DNA of 64,000 nt. Origin: Acidobacteriota bacterium (GTDB taxonomy: Bacteria > Acidobacteriota > Thermoanaerobaculia > Multivoradales > Multivoraceae). The stretch is from the NCBI GenBank assembly GCA_003388555.1, contig QQVD01000001.1, forward strand, positions 23,501 through 87,500. The letters run 5' to 3'. The notes under the pieces are model-generated. The model was not told where the DNA came from. It made no database searches and worked only from the letters and a program-made list of their open reading frames with translations. The position numbers and the translations under genes were made by a program. This document shows positions 51,066 through 60,684 of the stretch, piece by piece; within the stretch, counting starts at the first letter, position 1; each line of letters opens with the position of its first letter.

Positions 51066-51480
51066 TGGGGCCGAGTTCGGAGGTCGGCGCCGGTGGCCGT
51101 CGGCGGCTGAGGCGACCCGTCGTTCGGCTGGCGGAAGAACCGCGGCGGCGCCGAGGGGTGCGACCGATACGGCGCGATCGTCTGCGGCGGTGCAGCGGCG
51201 AGCCCCGAACGTGGGTTCGGCCACTCTGGAGGTCGCCGGCGTCCTGTCGCGCGGACACGCCAGCCGCGTCGGCGGCCCGTGTGGGCCCGGTGGCGGAGGG
51301 CGGGTGGAGCCGGCGGGCCGGCGTCGGCCTGGTTCCGCCCTTGCACACCGTCGGTCCGACACCACCACCGCGGGCCGCCGGGGCCGACGCGTACATCGCG
51401 GCCTGCTCGATCGCGGTTCGCTCCACCGACTCCACCGACTCCACCGCCGGCTCCACCGATTCGAGGGAGGTACAGCAGCG
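51066..51480 (+). other. 415-bp region upstream of the 260-aa exported protein
   Basis: No recognisable gene. Long open frames cross it on both strands, but they are Arg/Pro-rich and lack ribosome sites. It contains a small hairpin (GGCCC/GGGCC around GTGT, 51274-51287) and the 9-bp repeats at 51421-51459. Confidence 0.5.
51421..51459 (+). repeat. 9-bp tandem repeats upstream of a start codon
   Basis: CTCCACCGA occurs at 51421, 51430 and 51451, with a fourth, imperfect 12-bp copy at 51439. The array ends 7 bp before the Shine-Dalgarno of the next gene, so copy number would change leader length. Confidence 0.8.
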
Positions 51481-52263
51481 ATGAGCCCTTCGATCAACGC
51501 CTCGGCCGGACGCGATCCGGCCCCCCGTCGTCGCGCTGCGGCTGTATGGCGCGACTCGGCGTGCCAGCCCTTGGTGGTGCTGGTGATCGCGGCGCTCGCG
51601 GTCGCCGGACTGGCGCCCCCACCGGCCGCTGCAGGCCCGGTCGAGGTCCGCCTGCAACTGCCGATGCGTGCTCGCATCGACCTGACCAACCGCAACTCGC
51701 TGGTGCCGGTGCCCTTCATCGTCGTTTCGCAGGAGGGCGAGAGCCGGGTGCGGGGCACCGATCTCGACATCCGCAAGGAGTTCGAGCGCTACATCCAGAA
51801 GGTGATGCGGCGCGAGACCGACCTCAAGATCATCGAGCCGGGGCCGATCGACTATCCGACCTACGATCTGCAGATGCTCGCCCGCGACGCTGCCTTCTGG
51901 GCCGCGGTCGGTGAGCGCACCCAGGCTGACCTGATCCTCGCCGGCAGCCTGGACTTCGACATCCAGGACCGCTCGGGCTACCGCACCGAGGAGTACACCT
52001 CGCCCTTCAACGGTCAGACGTACTACCGCCAGGTGCTGGTCGAGCAGACCGGTTTCGAGTACGACATCGTCGTGCAGGTCTACGATGGCGGCACCGGAGA
52101 GCTGCTCTTCTCCGACAACTTCAAGGACTTCAAGAGCTTCGAGGGCGAGAGCGCCGATCCTCTGCGGGGCATGTTCGAGAACCTCTACGCGCTCGAGGAC
52201 CGTATCGTCGGGATCTTCGCCCAGAAGGAAGTCGAGGCGTCGCGCATCCTCTACACCGAATGA
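51481..52263 (+). CDS. exported protein of unknown function
   Basis: 260-aa protein with a signal peptide (residues about 25-52). The mature part is one alpha/beta domain with alternating helices and strands (FERYIQKVMRRETDLKIIEP, AAVGERTQADLILAGSLDFDI, DIVVQVYDGGTGELLFSDNF). This layout resembles the LpoB/CsgG/TolB-N type of periplasmic domain, but the likeness is structural guesswork. GGAGG at 51466-51470 serves the ATG. It lies 140 bp before the large outer-membrane protein gene and probably works with it. Confidence 0.75.
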   Translation: MSPSINASAGRDPAPRRRAAAVWRDSACQPLVVLVIAALAVAGLAPPPAAAGPVEVRLQLPMRARIDLTNRNSLVPVPFIVVSQEGESRVRGTDLDIRKEFERYIQKVMRRETDLKIIEPGPIDYPTYDLQMLARDAAFWAAVGERTQADLILAGSLDFDIQDRSGYRTEEYTSPFNGQTYYRQVLVEQTGFEYDIVVQVYDGGTGELLFSDNFKDFKSFEGESADPLRGMFENLYALEDRIVGIFAQKEVEASRILYTE

Positions 52264-52403
52264 GCCCCGGCGGTGGCCCGACGCGGGCGTCGCGCCCATG
52301 CCGCGACCGATCGGTGGCGCCGGCGCCGCCGATGAAGCCCGGTCGAGAAGGCCTCCTCCAAAAGTTCCAACGCCCGGCGTCTCAGCCGCAAGGAGCCAGC
52401 GTC

Positions 52404-55316
52404 ATGCGATCCGACTCGAATCTCAGCACCCGCGCCGCACGATTCACCACGTGCGTCGCGCTGCTCACCGGTCTCCTGGTGGCGGGCGCCGCCGCGGGTC
52501 AGGGCTTCGGCAAGAACAAGATCCGCTACGGCAAGTTCGACTGGCAGATCTACCACTCGCCGCACTTCGACGTGTACTACTACCCGAGCTTCGAGGATCA
52601 GCTCGAGAAGGTGGTCTCGTTGGCAGAGAGCGCCTACGACCGGTTGTCGCGCGAGTTCGACTACCAGATCCAGGAGCCGACTCCGCTCATCCTCTACCAG
52701 ACGCACTCGGACTTCCTGCAGAACAACCTGATCCTGAACTTCATCCCCGAGGGCGTCGCGGCGTTCGCCACCTCGGCGCGCTTCCGCATGGTGATGCCGA
52801 TCGATCTGCCCGAGCAGGAGCTCTACGAGCTGGTCCTGCACGAGCTCACCCACATCTTCCAGTACCACGTGATCTTCGGTGGTGGTCTCGGTCGATCGCT
52901 GACGCTGAATCCGCCGCAGTGGTTGATGGAGGGGATGGCCAGCTACTTCGCCGACGACGAGAGCACCTCCGACCGGATGTTCCTGCGCGACGCGGTCGTC
53001 AACGACCGGATTCCGCCGGTGACCGAGGGCCAGGTCTCCGGCTTCTTCGCCTACCGCTACGGTCACGCCGTCTTCGACTTCATGGAGGAACGCTGGGGCA
53101 AGGATGGGGTCATGGACTTCATCTTCGAGTTCCGCAACACGATCGGCTCGCGGGTGGGGCGAGCCATCGAGAGGGCGTTCCGCATCGAGCCCGAGGACTT
53201 CGACCTCGAGTTCCGTCGCTGGCTGCGCCGCAAGTACCTGCCCGAGCTGGTGGCCACCGGTGAGCCGAGCGACTTCGGCCGCCCCTTCCGCACCGAGGAG
53301 GGCAGGCAGAGTCAGGAGCTGTCCCCTGCCGCCTCGCCGTCCGGTGACCTGGTGGCGGCGTTCAGCACCGTCAAGCAGGACCTCGACATCGTGTTGTTCG
53401 ACACCCAGAACCGTCGTCTGGTGCGCAACCTGACCAAGGGCTTCGACCGCGGCTTCAACAACTACGTCGGCCAGCACCTGACGCTGGCGCGGCGCCACGG
53501 CAGCGACATCGCCTTCTCACCGGACGGCAACCAGGTCGCCGCCTTCGTGCGCAAGGAGGCGGGCTACTCGCTGGCGCTCGTCAACGTGCTGAACGGCGGC
53601 GTCGACCGGGTGATCGACATGGAGATCGAGCAGCAGTCGGCGGTGACCTGGAGCCCCGACGGCACCAAGATCGCGTTCGGCGGCAATCGAAGGGGCCAGT
53701 TCGACATCTTCCTGCTCGACCTGCCGAGCCTCGAGATCCGCAACCTGACCAACGACGAGATCTACGACGCCGGTCCGGCATTCTCGCCCGACGGCGAGCG
53801 CCTCGCCTTCGTCTCGGTGCCCGACGAGGTGGGACAGAGCTACGAGATCCGGCTCGACGACCCGTCGCAGCGCTATCAGATCACCGACGACGAGTACCAC
53901 AACACCGATCCGGTCTACGGCTCGGACGGCGGCACGATCTACTTCACCTCCGACCGCACCGGTGCCGAGAACATCTACGGGCTCGAGTTGGCCAGCGGCA
54001 CGCTGTCGCAGTACACCAATGCGATCACCGGTTGCTTCATGCCGACCGTGTTGTCGCGTGCCGGCGAGCCGGACAAGCTCGTCTACACGGGCTACTGGAA
54101 GGGTCGCTTCGACCTCTACGAGAACGAGGTCGACGAGCCGATCTCGGTGACGACGCTCGAGCAGACGCGGGTCGAGGCGAGCGGTGAGGACATCACCCGC
54201 TTCGAGCCCGACATCCAGGTGTCGATCGACGACTCGAACAAGGAGGAGAAGCGCGGTTTCAAGCTCTTCCTCGAGGATGCCCAGGCGGTGGCCGCGATCG
54301 ACGACGACCAGACCGTCGTCGGGCTCGTGCAGCTGCAGTTCTCGGACTTCCTCGGTGACCGCCGCCTGTTCGCGCAGGCGCAGTCGATCGAGAGCTTCTC
54401 GAACTTCAACGTCACCTACTTCGACCTGTCGCGGCGCTGGCAGTGGGCCGCCTCGGTCGCCGACGAGCGCGTCTACTTCATCGCCTACAACCCCTTCGAG
54501 GGTCGGCTGGAGCGCTTCCGGGACGCCTTCCGTATCACCAGCGTCACCGGTCAGCTGATCTACCCGTTCAGCTTCAGCCGACGGGTCGAGCTCAGCCTCG
54601 GGTTGAACTCGCGCGAGTTCGGCTTCTCCTCGGTCGCGGTGGATTCGGATCAGATGCTGATCCTGGGCGACGACGGGCTGCCGATCTTCACCATCCTGCC
54701 GCGCAAGGACGAGTACGCCGAGATCGGCGCCGCCTTCGTCAGCGACACCACGGTCTTCGGTCCGGCCGGCCCTGCCGGCGGTCATCGGTTGCGGGTCAGC
54801 GCCAGCTATGCGCCGGACTTCGACGAGTCCGGCACCCTGCAGTCGATCTTCCAGCTCGAGGCGCGCAAGTACTTCCCGCTCACCCGGCGCAGCACGCTGG
54901 CCCTGCGCGGATGGGGCAGCTTCCGTGACGGCAACTTCCCCACGCCGGTGTACTTCGGTGGCTTCGACACCGTGCGCGGCGTCGATTTCCGCGACCTGCA
55001 GGGCGATCGAGGCTTCTACTCCAACATCGAGCTGCGCTTCCCGCTGATCGACTTCTTCGTCACCCCGATCTTCAGCTTCCAGGGCATTCAGGGTCGCTTC
55101 TTCCTCGACGTCGCCGGCGCCTGGTACGACGACGCTCAGCAGTTCGACTTCTGGGACAGCCAGACCGACAGCCTCGACGATGCGATCGCCTCGTACGGCT
55201 TCGGCATCACGGTGCGCTTCCTCGGCCTCGACCTGCACTGGGACTTCGGCAAGCGCTGGGACTTCGATCAGTCGGGCGACTCGTTCTCCAGCTTCTGGAT
55301 CGGCCGCCGCTTCTGA
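52404..55316 (+). CDS. outer-membrane protein: HExxH peptidase domain, TolB-like propeller and Omp85-like barrel
   Basis: 970-aa protein with a signal peptide (about residues 1-33). Residues about 40-290 form a gluzincin-type peptidase domain with His146-Glu-x-x-His150 (HELTH) and the third ligand Glu176 in WLMEGMASYF. Residues about 300-560 carry five or more WD40-like (PD40) blades with SPDG motifs (DIAFSPDGNQVAAF, VTWSPDGTKIAFGG). The C-terminal 370 residues look like an Omp85/D15-type barrel, with VRGVDFRDLQGDRGFYSN and ELRFPL near residue 860-880 and an aromatic C-terminal Phe. AAGGAG at 52390-52395 fixes the ATG. A strong hairpin follows. Confidence 0.85.
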   Translation: MRSDSNLSTRAARFTTCVALLTGLLVAGAAAGQGFGKNKIRYGKFDWQIYHSPHFDVYYYPSFEDQLEKVVSLAESAYDRLSREFDYQIQEPTPLILYQTHSDFLQNNLILNFIPEGVAAFATSARFRMVMPIDLPEQELYELVLHELTHIFQYHVIFGGGLGRSLTLNPPQWLMEGMASYFADDESTSDRMFLRDAVVNDRIPPVTEGQVSGFFAYRYGHAVFDFMEERWGKDGVMDFIFEFRNTIGSRVGRAIERAFRIEPEDFDLEFRRWLRRKYLPELVATGEPSDFGRPFRTEEGRQSQELSPAASPSGDLVAAFSTVKQDLDIVLFDTQNRRLVRNLTKGFDRGFNNYVGQHLTLARRHGSDIAFSPDGNQVAAFVRKEAGYSLALVNVLNGGVDRVIDMEIEQQSAVTWSPDGTKIAFGGNRRGQFDIFLLDLPSLEIRNLTNDEIYDAGPAFSPDGERLAFVSVPDEVGQSYEIRLDDPSQRYQITDDEYHNTDPVYGSDGGTIYFTSDRTGAENIYGLELASGTLSQYTNAITGCFMPTVLSRAGEPDKLVYTGYWKGRFDLYENEVDEPISVTTLEQTRVEASGEDITRFEPDIQVSIDDSNKEEKRGFKLFLEDAQAVAAIDDDQTVVGLVQLQFSDFLGDRRLFAQAQSIESFSNFNVTYFDLSRRWQWAASVADERVYFIAYNPFEGRLERFRDAFRITSVTGQLIYPFSFSRRVELSLGLNSREFGFSSVAVDSDQMLILGDDGLPIFTILPRKDEYAEIGAAFVSDTTVFGPAGPAGGHRLRVSASYAPDFDESGTLQSIFQLEARKYFPLTRRSTLALRGWGSFRDGNFPTPVYFGGFDTVRGVDFRDLQGDRGFYSNIELRFPLIDFFVTPIFSFQGIQGRFFLDVAGAWYDDAQQFDFWDSQTDSLDDAIASYGFGITVRFLGLDLHWDFGKRWDFDQSGDSFSSFWIGRRF

Positions 55317-55321
55317 GTCAC

Positions 55322-55366
55322 GGTGGCGGCTCACGGGGGTGCTGCGAGCACCCCCCCGCCGCCACC
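55322..55366 (+). terminator. two-tier hairpin after the outer-membrane protein gene
   Basis: GGTGGCGGC (55322-55330) pairs with GCCGCCACC (55358-55366). Inside it GGGGGTGCT (55335-55343) pairs with AGCACCCCC (55347-55355) around a GCG loop. It begins 5 bp after the stop codon. There is no T-run, but the 18 bp of stem make it the strongest hairpin in the window. Confidence 0.7.
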
Positions 55367-55438
55367 ACATAGTCGCCAGCGGGGTTCGGGCCGGATCGGA
55401 ACCGGGACGGCGCGCCCACACGCCGGCTCAGAGCGTGA

Positions 55439-55466
55439 TTGCTCCAGCTCTATGGATGCATAGAAT
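55439..55466 (+). promoter_or_regulatory. candidate promoter of the phosphodiesterase/purine unit
   Basis: TAGAAT (55461-55466, five of six to the -10 consensus) with TTGCTC (55439-55444) 16 bp upstream. The predicted start point is within a few bases of the ATG at 55477, which would give a nearly leaderless mRNA. Confidence 0.45.
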
Positions 55467-55476
55467 CTGGCGGATC

Positions 55477-56244
55477 ATGGAGCTCGAGATACTCGGCGCC
55501 TTCGGAGGCGAGAGCCCGGAGTGCCGTCTGACCAGCATCGTGGTGAACGGCACCGTGGCGATCGATGCCGGTTGCCTGTGCCAGGCGCTGCCGCTGGAGC
55601 GCCAGATGCAGATCTCGACCATCGTGCTGACCCACTCCCACATGGATCACACGAGCAGCATCCCGTTCTTCGTCGACAACGTCTTCGGCCGCCGGGTCGG
55701 CGGGATCTCGCTGTACGGCTCGGAGCCGACGCTCTACGCGGTGCGCAAGCACCTGTTCAACAGCGCCAACTGGCCGGACTTCAGCCTCCTCCCCAACCAC
55801 CTCGAGCCGGCCCTGCACTTCCACGTCTTCCGCGACGAGCAGCCGTTCGACTCCGACGACGTGACCCTGACACCGATCGCGGTCAACCACGTCGTCCCCA
55901 CCCACGGCATGCTCATCGAGAGCGGCGACAGCGCCTTCCTCTGGTCCTCCGACACCGGGCCGACCCAGCGCTTCTGGGAGGTCGCCAATCGCACCCGCAA
56001 CCTGCGTGGTCTGGCGATCGACGTGAGCTTCGACAACTCGATGCAGGCGGTCGCCGACGACTCGCTGCATCTGACTCCGCGCAGTCTCGTCGCCGAGCTC
56101 GAGAAGCTCGAGGTCGACGTGCCGGTGTGGATCCAGCACATGAAGCCGTTCTGTGTCGACAAGATCCGCGACGAGATCCGGCAGCTCGGGAATCCGGCGA
56201 TCCGCTTCTTCGAGCAGGGCCGCAAGTACCGTTTCGGTAGCTGA
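55477..56244 (+). CDS. metallo-beta-lactamase-fold phosphodiesterase (cyclic-nucleotide PDE-like)
   Basis: 255-aa protein with the metal-binding motif THSHMDH (His53, His55, Asp57, His58), further ligands in NHVVPTHG and SSDTG, and a late IQHMKP histidine. The overall pattern resembles class II 3',5'-cyclic-nucleotide phosphodiesterases, so it may hydrolyse cAMP or another cyclic nucleotide. The substrate is inferred. ATG 55477 is preferred; ATG 55456 is in frame but overlaps the putative -10 box. Confidence 0.78.
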   Translation: MELEILGAFGGESPECRLTSIVVNGTVAIDAGCLCQALPLERQMQISTIVLTHSHMDHTSSIPFFVDNVFGRRVGGISLYGSEPTLYAVRKHLFNSANWPDFSLLPNHLEPALHFHVFRDEQPFDSDDVTLTPIAVNHVVPTHGMLIESGDSAFLWSSDTGPTQRFWEVANRTRNLRGLAIDVSFDNSMQAVADDSLHLTPRSLVAELEKLEVDVPVWIQHMKPFCVDKIRDEIRQLGNPAIRFFEQGRKYRFGS

Positions 56245-56279
56245 GAGCGTCTCTCGCCCTGACTCCCACCGGCGACTTC

Positions 56280-57206
56280 GTGGCGCGGCCAGAGCAGCTC
56301 GACCTCTTCGCTCCGGCGGCGGCGCCGGCGGATCGCTCCCTCGGCGGCGCGACCTCTTCACGGCCGCGGCCGCCCGGCTCGCTGCGGCTGTTCGTGCTCG
56401 GCTCAGGCAGCGGCGGTAACGCCCTGGTCGCCGAGGCCGAGGGCCGCCGAGTGCTTCTCGACGCCGGGTTCTCGGCCCGCGAGATCGTGCGGCGCCTGCG
56501 TCTCGGAGGCCTCGATCCCCGCGACCTCGAGGCGATCGTGGTCACCCACGAGCATGGCGACCACGCGCGCGGCGCCGAGCAGCTGAGCAAGCGCTTCAAG
56601 CTCCCGGTCTGGGCGAGTGCGCACAGCTGGACGGCGCGCAGCCTGCGACGGGTCGAGCGCGCGCATCGGTTCCAGCCCGGAGACCGCTTCGAGCTCGCCG
56701 GCTTCCGGCTGCACTCGTTCCCGGTCCCCCACGACGCGCGTCAACCGGTCGGGCTGGTGCTGGAGAGTGCCGCCGGCCTCCGTCTCGGCCTGGTCGCCGA
56801 CCTCGGCCGGGTGACTCGCCAGGTGCTCGAGGCGCTGACCGATCTCGACCTCCTGGTCCTCGAGTGCAACCACGACGAGCGCATGCTCGAGACGGGCCCC
56901 TATCCGTGGCCGTTGAAGCGCCGCGTCGCCTCGGATCTCGGCCATCTCTCCAACTCCGGCGCGGCGCGGCTCATCGGCGAGCTGGTTCGCGGAGCCTCGC
57001 CCCCCCGGCTGAGCGACATCGTGCTCTATCATCTCTCGGCGACGAACAACTGCCCGGTGCTCGCCCGCGAGACGTGCCTGCGGGCGCTCGGCCGACACGC
57101 CCGGAGCACGAGGATCACCATGACCTGTCAAGAGACCCCGACCGGTTGGCTGGAGGTCGGATCGCAGCTGCCGCTTCGGCACGAGGCGCCGGAGCGCACC
57201 GCGTGA
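56280..57206 (+). CDS. YycJ/WalJ-type metallo-beta-lactamase-fold nuclease
   Basis: 308-aa protein of the YycJ family, related to 5'-3' DNA exonucleases. It has LGSGSGGN, VTHEHGDHARG (His90, His92, Asp94, His95), PHDARQPVG, a LECNHDERML segment and the YHLSATNNCP stretch typical of YycJ. The first 35 residues are disordered and begin MARPEQLDLF; QLDLF matches the sliding-clamp-binding consensus. GTG at 56280 has a poor ribosome site. It is the gene before purS, whose start overlaps its stop (GTGA). Confidence 0.84.
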   Translation: MARPEQLDLFAPAAAPADRSLGGATSSRPRPPGSLRLFVLGSGSGGNALVAEAEGRRVLLDAGFSAREIVRRLRLGGLDPRDLEAIVVTHEHGDHARGAEQLSKRFKLPVWASAHSWTARSLRRVERAHRFQPGDRFELAGFRLHSFPVPHDARQPVGLVLESAAGLRLGLVADLGRVTRQVLEALTDLDLLVLECNHDERMLETGPYPWPLKRRVASDLGHLSNSGAARLIGELVRGASPPRLSDIVLYHLSATNNCPVLARETCLRALGRHARSTRITMTCQETPTGWLEVGSQLPLRHEAPERTA

Positions 57207-57490
57207 GCTCTTCAACCGAGCCGGGCGGCCGTGCGGTGCGCGCCAGGGTTCTCGTCTTCCCGCGCCGCGAGATCCTCGACCCGCAGGGCAAGGCGATCCA
57301 CAACGCGTTGTCGCGTCTCGACTTCGCCGGAGTCGAGGAGGTGCGCGCCGGCAAGGCCTTCGACATCCATCTGCGCGGCGAGGACGAGGCCGATCTGAAA
57401 CGGCAGCTCGAGGAGATGTCGCAGCGCCTGCTCAGCAACCCGATCATGGAGGACTTCCAGATCGAGATCCTGCCGGAGGGCGGACGGTGA
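57203..57490 (+). CDS. purS: phosphoribosylformylglycinamidine synthase subunit PurS
   Basis: Small dimeric subunit that links PurL and PurQ in the fourth step of purine synthesis. The 95-aa protein has the PurS core [21 protein letters not shown] (quoted: [12 protein letters not shown]) and [20 protein letters not shown], quoted in part. It starts with GTG overlapping the nuclease gene stop and ends in a GTGA overlap with purQ. Confidence 0.93.
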   Translation: MSSSTEPGGRAVRARVLVFPRREILDPQGKAIHNALSRLDFAGVEEVRAGKAFDIHLRGEDEADLKRQLEEMSQRLLSNPIMEDFQIEILPEGGR

Positions 57491-58203
57491 ACTGCGGCGT
57501 CGTCGTCTTTCCCGGCAGCAACTGCGACCACGACGTCTACCACGTGCTCGCCCACGTCTTGCAGCAGCCGACGCGTTTCCTCTGGCACGACGACGACGGC
57601 CTCCAGGGCAGCGACCTGGTGGTGGTGCCGGGCGGCTTCTCCTACGGCGACTACCTGCGCGCTGGCGCCATGGCAGCGTCGTCACCGGTTCTCGCGGCGG
57701 TGCGTCGACATGCCGAAGGCGGCGGTCTGGTGCTCGGTATCTGCAACGGCTTCCAGATCCTGCTCGAGGCGGGCCTGCTGCCGGGAGCGATGCGGCGCAA
57801 CGCCGGACTGCGGTTTCTCAGTCAGGACGTGAACCTGAGGGTGGAGCGCGACGATCTGCCGTTCACCCGCGCCTACTCGCGCGGCCAGGTCCTGCGCATG
57901 CCGATCGCGCACGCCGAGGGCAACTACGTCGACCGCGAGCCGGCGCTCGATCGCCTCGAGGCAGAGCGCCAGGTCGTCTTCCGCTACTGCGACGCGGACG
58001 GCAGCGTCGGCGGGCGACGGGCTGCCGAGAGCAACCCGAACGGCTCGGAGCGGGCCATCGCCGGCATCTGCAGTGCGTCGGGCAACGTCTGTGCGCTGAT
58101 GCCGCACCCCGAACGCGCCGCAGAAGAGGTGCTCGGCAACACCGACGGGCTGGCGATGTTCGCCGGCCTGGTCGGAGCGGTCGCGGAGGGGATCGCTTCG
58201 TGA
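57487..58203 (+). CDS. purQ: phosphoribosylformylglycinamidine synthase glutaminase subunit PurQ
   Basis: Class I glutamine amidotransferase that supplies ammonia to PurL. The 238-aa protein begins [12 protein letters not shown] and contains the nucleophilic Cys in [10 protein letters not shown] and the His-x-Glu pair in MPHPERA. The start GTG overlaps purS and the stop overlaps purL, so purS, purQ and purL would be made in proportion. Confidence 0.96.
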   Translation: MNCGVVVFPGSNCDHDVYHVLAHVLQQPTRFLWHDDDGLQGSDLVVVPGGFSYGDYLRAGAMAASSPVLAAVRRHAEGGGLVLGICNGFQILLEAGLLPGAMRRNAGLRFLSQDVNLRVERDDLPFTRAYSRGQVLRMPIAHAEGNYVDREPALDRLEAERQVVFRYCDADGSVGGRRAAESNPNGSERAIAGICSASGNVCALMPHPERAAEEVLGNTDGLAMFAGLVGAVAEGIAS

Positions 58204-60497
58204 CCAGCGCGACCGGCACCAGGCCGGCCGCCGGCGACACCGCCGAGCTGGTGGTTCGGGCGCGCGAGCGGATGGCCGCCGAGCCGGCGGTCGACCGGGA
58301 GCTGGCCCTCGAGCACGGCCTGAGCGACGGCGAGTGGGAGCTGATCCAGCGCATCCTCGGTCGCCCGCCCAACTTCACCGAGCTGGGCATCACGTCGGCT
58401 CTGTACTCCGAGCACTGCTCGTACAAGTCCTCCAAGGTCTGGCTGCGCCAGTTCCCGACGAGTGGTGAGGGCGTGGTGCACGGACCGGGGGAGAACGCCG
58501 GCGTCGTCGAGATCGGCAACGGCTGGGTGGCCGCGTTCAAGATGGAGAGTCACAACCACCCGAGCTTCATCGAGCCCTACCAGGGCGCCGCGACGGGTGT
58601 CGGAGGCATCCTGCGCGACGTCTTCACCATGGGCGCGCGGCCGATCGCCTGCATGGATTCACTCCGCTTCGGCGACATCGACGCACCGCGCATGCGCCAC
58701 TTGGTCGACGGTGTGGTCAGGGGCATCGGCGACTACGGGAACTGCGTCGGCATTCCGACGGTCGGCGGCGAGACCGGCTTTCACCCGTCGTACAACGGCA
58801 ACATCCTGGTCAACGCCTTCGCCCTCGGAGTCTGCCGGCGGGAGCAGATCTTCACCGCCGAGGCGAGCGGAGAAGGCAACCCCATCCTCTATGTCGGCAG
58901 CCGTACCGGTCGTGACGGTATCCACGGTGCGACCATGGCCTCGGAGTCGTTCGACGACGCCAGCGAGGCGAAGCGCCCCACGGTGCAGGTCGGCGATCCG
59001 TTCACCGAGAAGGTGCTGCTCGAGGCCTGCCTCGAGGCGATGCGTAGCGGGGCCGTCGTCGGCATCCAGGACATGGGTGCCGCGGGGATGACCAGTTCGT
59101 GCTTCGAGATGGCCGATCGCGGCGGCGTCGGGGTGCGCATCGACCTCGAGCGTGTGCCGCTGCGCGAGGCGGTGCTGACGCCCTACGAGGTCATGCTCTC
59201 CGAGTCCCAGGAGAGGATGGTCATCGTCGCCGAGCGTGGGCGCGAGGAGGCGATCGAGCGTGTCTTCCGGCGGTGGGGGCTCGAGGTCTCCCCGATCGGA
59301 CAAGTCACCGCGAGCGGGCGCGCCGAGCTCTACCTCGGTGACGAGAAAGTCGCCGACATGCCGATCCGGCCGCTGGTCGACGAGGCGCCGGTCTACGAGC
59401 GACCGGTCGCCGAGCCGACCGACCTGGCGCTACGCCACGCTGCGCCGGAGGTGCCGCAGAACGACGATCCGGCGGCGGACCTCCGTCGCCTGCTCGCCAC
59501 CCCGGAGCTCGGCGACAAGTCGTGGATCTACCGACAGTACGACTCCACCGTGCGCGGCAACACCGCTGTCGGGCCGGGCGCCGACGCAGCGGTGCTGCGC
59601 ATCAAGGGCGCCGACTGCGCCCTGGCGCTGAGCAGCGACGTGCAGCCCGTCTACTGCTACCTCGATCCACGCACCGGCGGGCGGCAGGCGGTGGTCGAAG
59701 CCGCGCGCAACCTCGCGTGTGTCGGCGCCGAGCCTCTGGCGCTCACCGACTGCCTCAACTTCGGCAATCCCGAGATCCCACAGATCGCCTGGCAGCTGCG
59801 CGAGTGCATCGCCGGCATGGCCGAGGCCTGCCGGGCCCTGGACGTGCCGGTGGTCTCCGGCAACGTCTCGCTCTACAACCAGACCGACGAGCGCGCCGTG
59901 CACCCGACTCCCACCGTGGCGATGGTCGGCCGTGTCGCCGGTTGGAGCGGACCGGCCTCCGGGCCGCTGGCCAAGGGCAGGACGGCCAGCTTCGTCGCCG
60001 CAGGGCACGAGATCGTGCTCCTCGGCGAGGACCGCGGCGAGTTCGGGGGCTCGGCCTACCTGCGGCTGCTGCACGGAGTCGAGCGGGGACGCCCGCCGGC
60101 GGTCGATCTCGAGGAGGCGCGGCGCCTCCACCGGCTGCTGGTCCTCGCCCACCGGAGCGGCTGGATCGAGACCTGCCACGACGTCTCCACCGGCGGCATC
60201 GCGGTGGCCGCGGCGGAGGCCTGCTTCGCCACCGGACTGGGAGCACGCATCGAGATCGGAGGTCCGGTCGCCGGGCTCTACTCCGAGAGCCAGAACCGAG
60301 TTCTGGTGGCGGTGTGTGGGCAGCACGTCGAGCCGTTGCTGCGCGCCGCCGAGGAGGCCGCGATCGTCGCCAGGCACGCCGGCACGGTCGGCGGGGCCGA
60401 GCTGAGGCTCGACTTCGACGGTGGCTGCGCGGCGGTCGAGGTGGCGGCGCTGCGCGAGATCTGGCGTTCGGCGCTGCCGAACGCGCTGGGACTCTGA
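58200..60497 (+). CDS. purL: phosphoribosylformylglycinamidine synthase subunit PurL (small type)
   Basis: Synthetase subunit converting FGAR to FGAM. At 765 aa it is the small PurL that needs PurS and PurQ. Visible motifs are [38 protein letters not shown] (quoted: [20 protein letters not shown]), [15 protein letters not shown] and GDGRG-type ATP-binding repeats. GTG at 58200 overlaps the purQ stop. Confidence 0.96.
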   Translation: MTSATGTRPAAGDTAELVVRARERMAAEPAVDRELALEHGLSDGEWELIQRILGRPPNFTELGITSALYSEHCSYKSSKVWLRQFPTSGEGVVHGPGENAGVVEIGNGWVAAFKMESHNHPSFIEPYQGAATGVGGILRDVFTMGARPIACMDSLRFGDIDAPRMRHLVDGVVRGIGDYGNCVGIPTVGGETGFHPSYNGNILVNAFALGVCRREQIFTAEASGEGNPILYVGSRTGRDGIHGATMASESFDDASEAKRPTVQVGDPFTEKVLLEACLEAMRSGAVVGIQDMGAAGMTSSCFEMADRGGVGVRIDLERVPLREAVLTPYEVMLSESQERMVIVAERGREEAIERVFRRWGLEVSPIGQVTASGRAELYLGDEKVADMPIRPLVDEAPVYERPVAEPTDLALRHAAPEVPQNDDPAADLRRLLATPELGDKSWIYRQYDSTVRGNTAVGPGADAAVLRIKGADCALALSSDVQPVYCYLDPRTGGRQAVVEAARNLACVGAEPLALTDCLNFGNPEIPQIAWQLRECIAGMAEACRALDVPVVSGNVSLYNQTDERAVHPTPTVAMVGRVAGWSGPASGPLAKGRTASFVAAGHEIVLLGEDRGEFGGSAYLRLLHGVERGRPPAVDLEEARRLHRLLVLAHRSGWIETCHDVSTGGIAVAAAEACFATGLGARIEIGGPVAGLYSESQNRVLVAVCGQHVEPLLRAAEEAAIVARHAGTVGGAELRLDFDGGCAAVEVAALREIWRSALPNALGL

Positions 60498-60684
60498 TCG
60501 ACTCGCTCCGCGCCAGGCCGCGGTTGCGCCTCCGAGCCCCCCCAGTAGGGAGCGGCGGATCGGCGAGCGCGGACCCACCGGCGACCTTCCTCGGATAGGG
60601 TCCGGAGAGCGCCGCCGACGGCGACCGGGCTCGCAAGGGTCGAAGCAACTTGGGTCTCGGCGGATTCCTGGGAGAGCGGATTCG

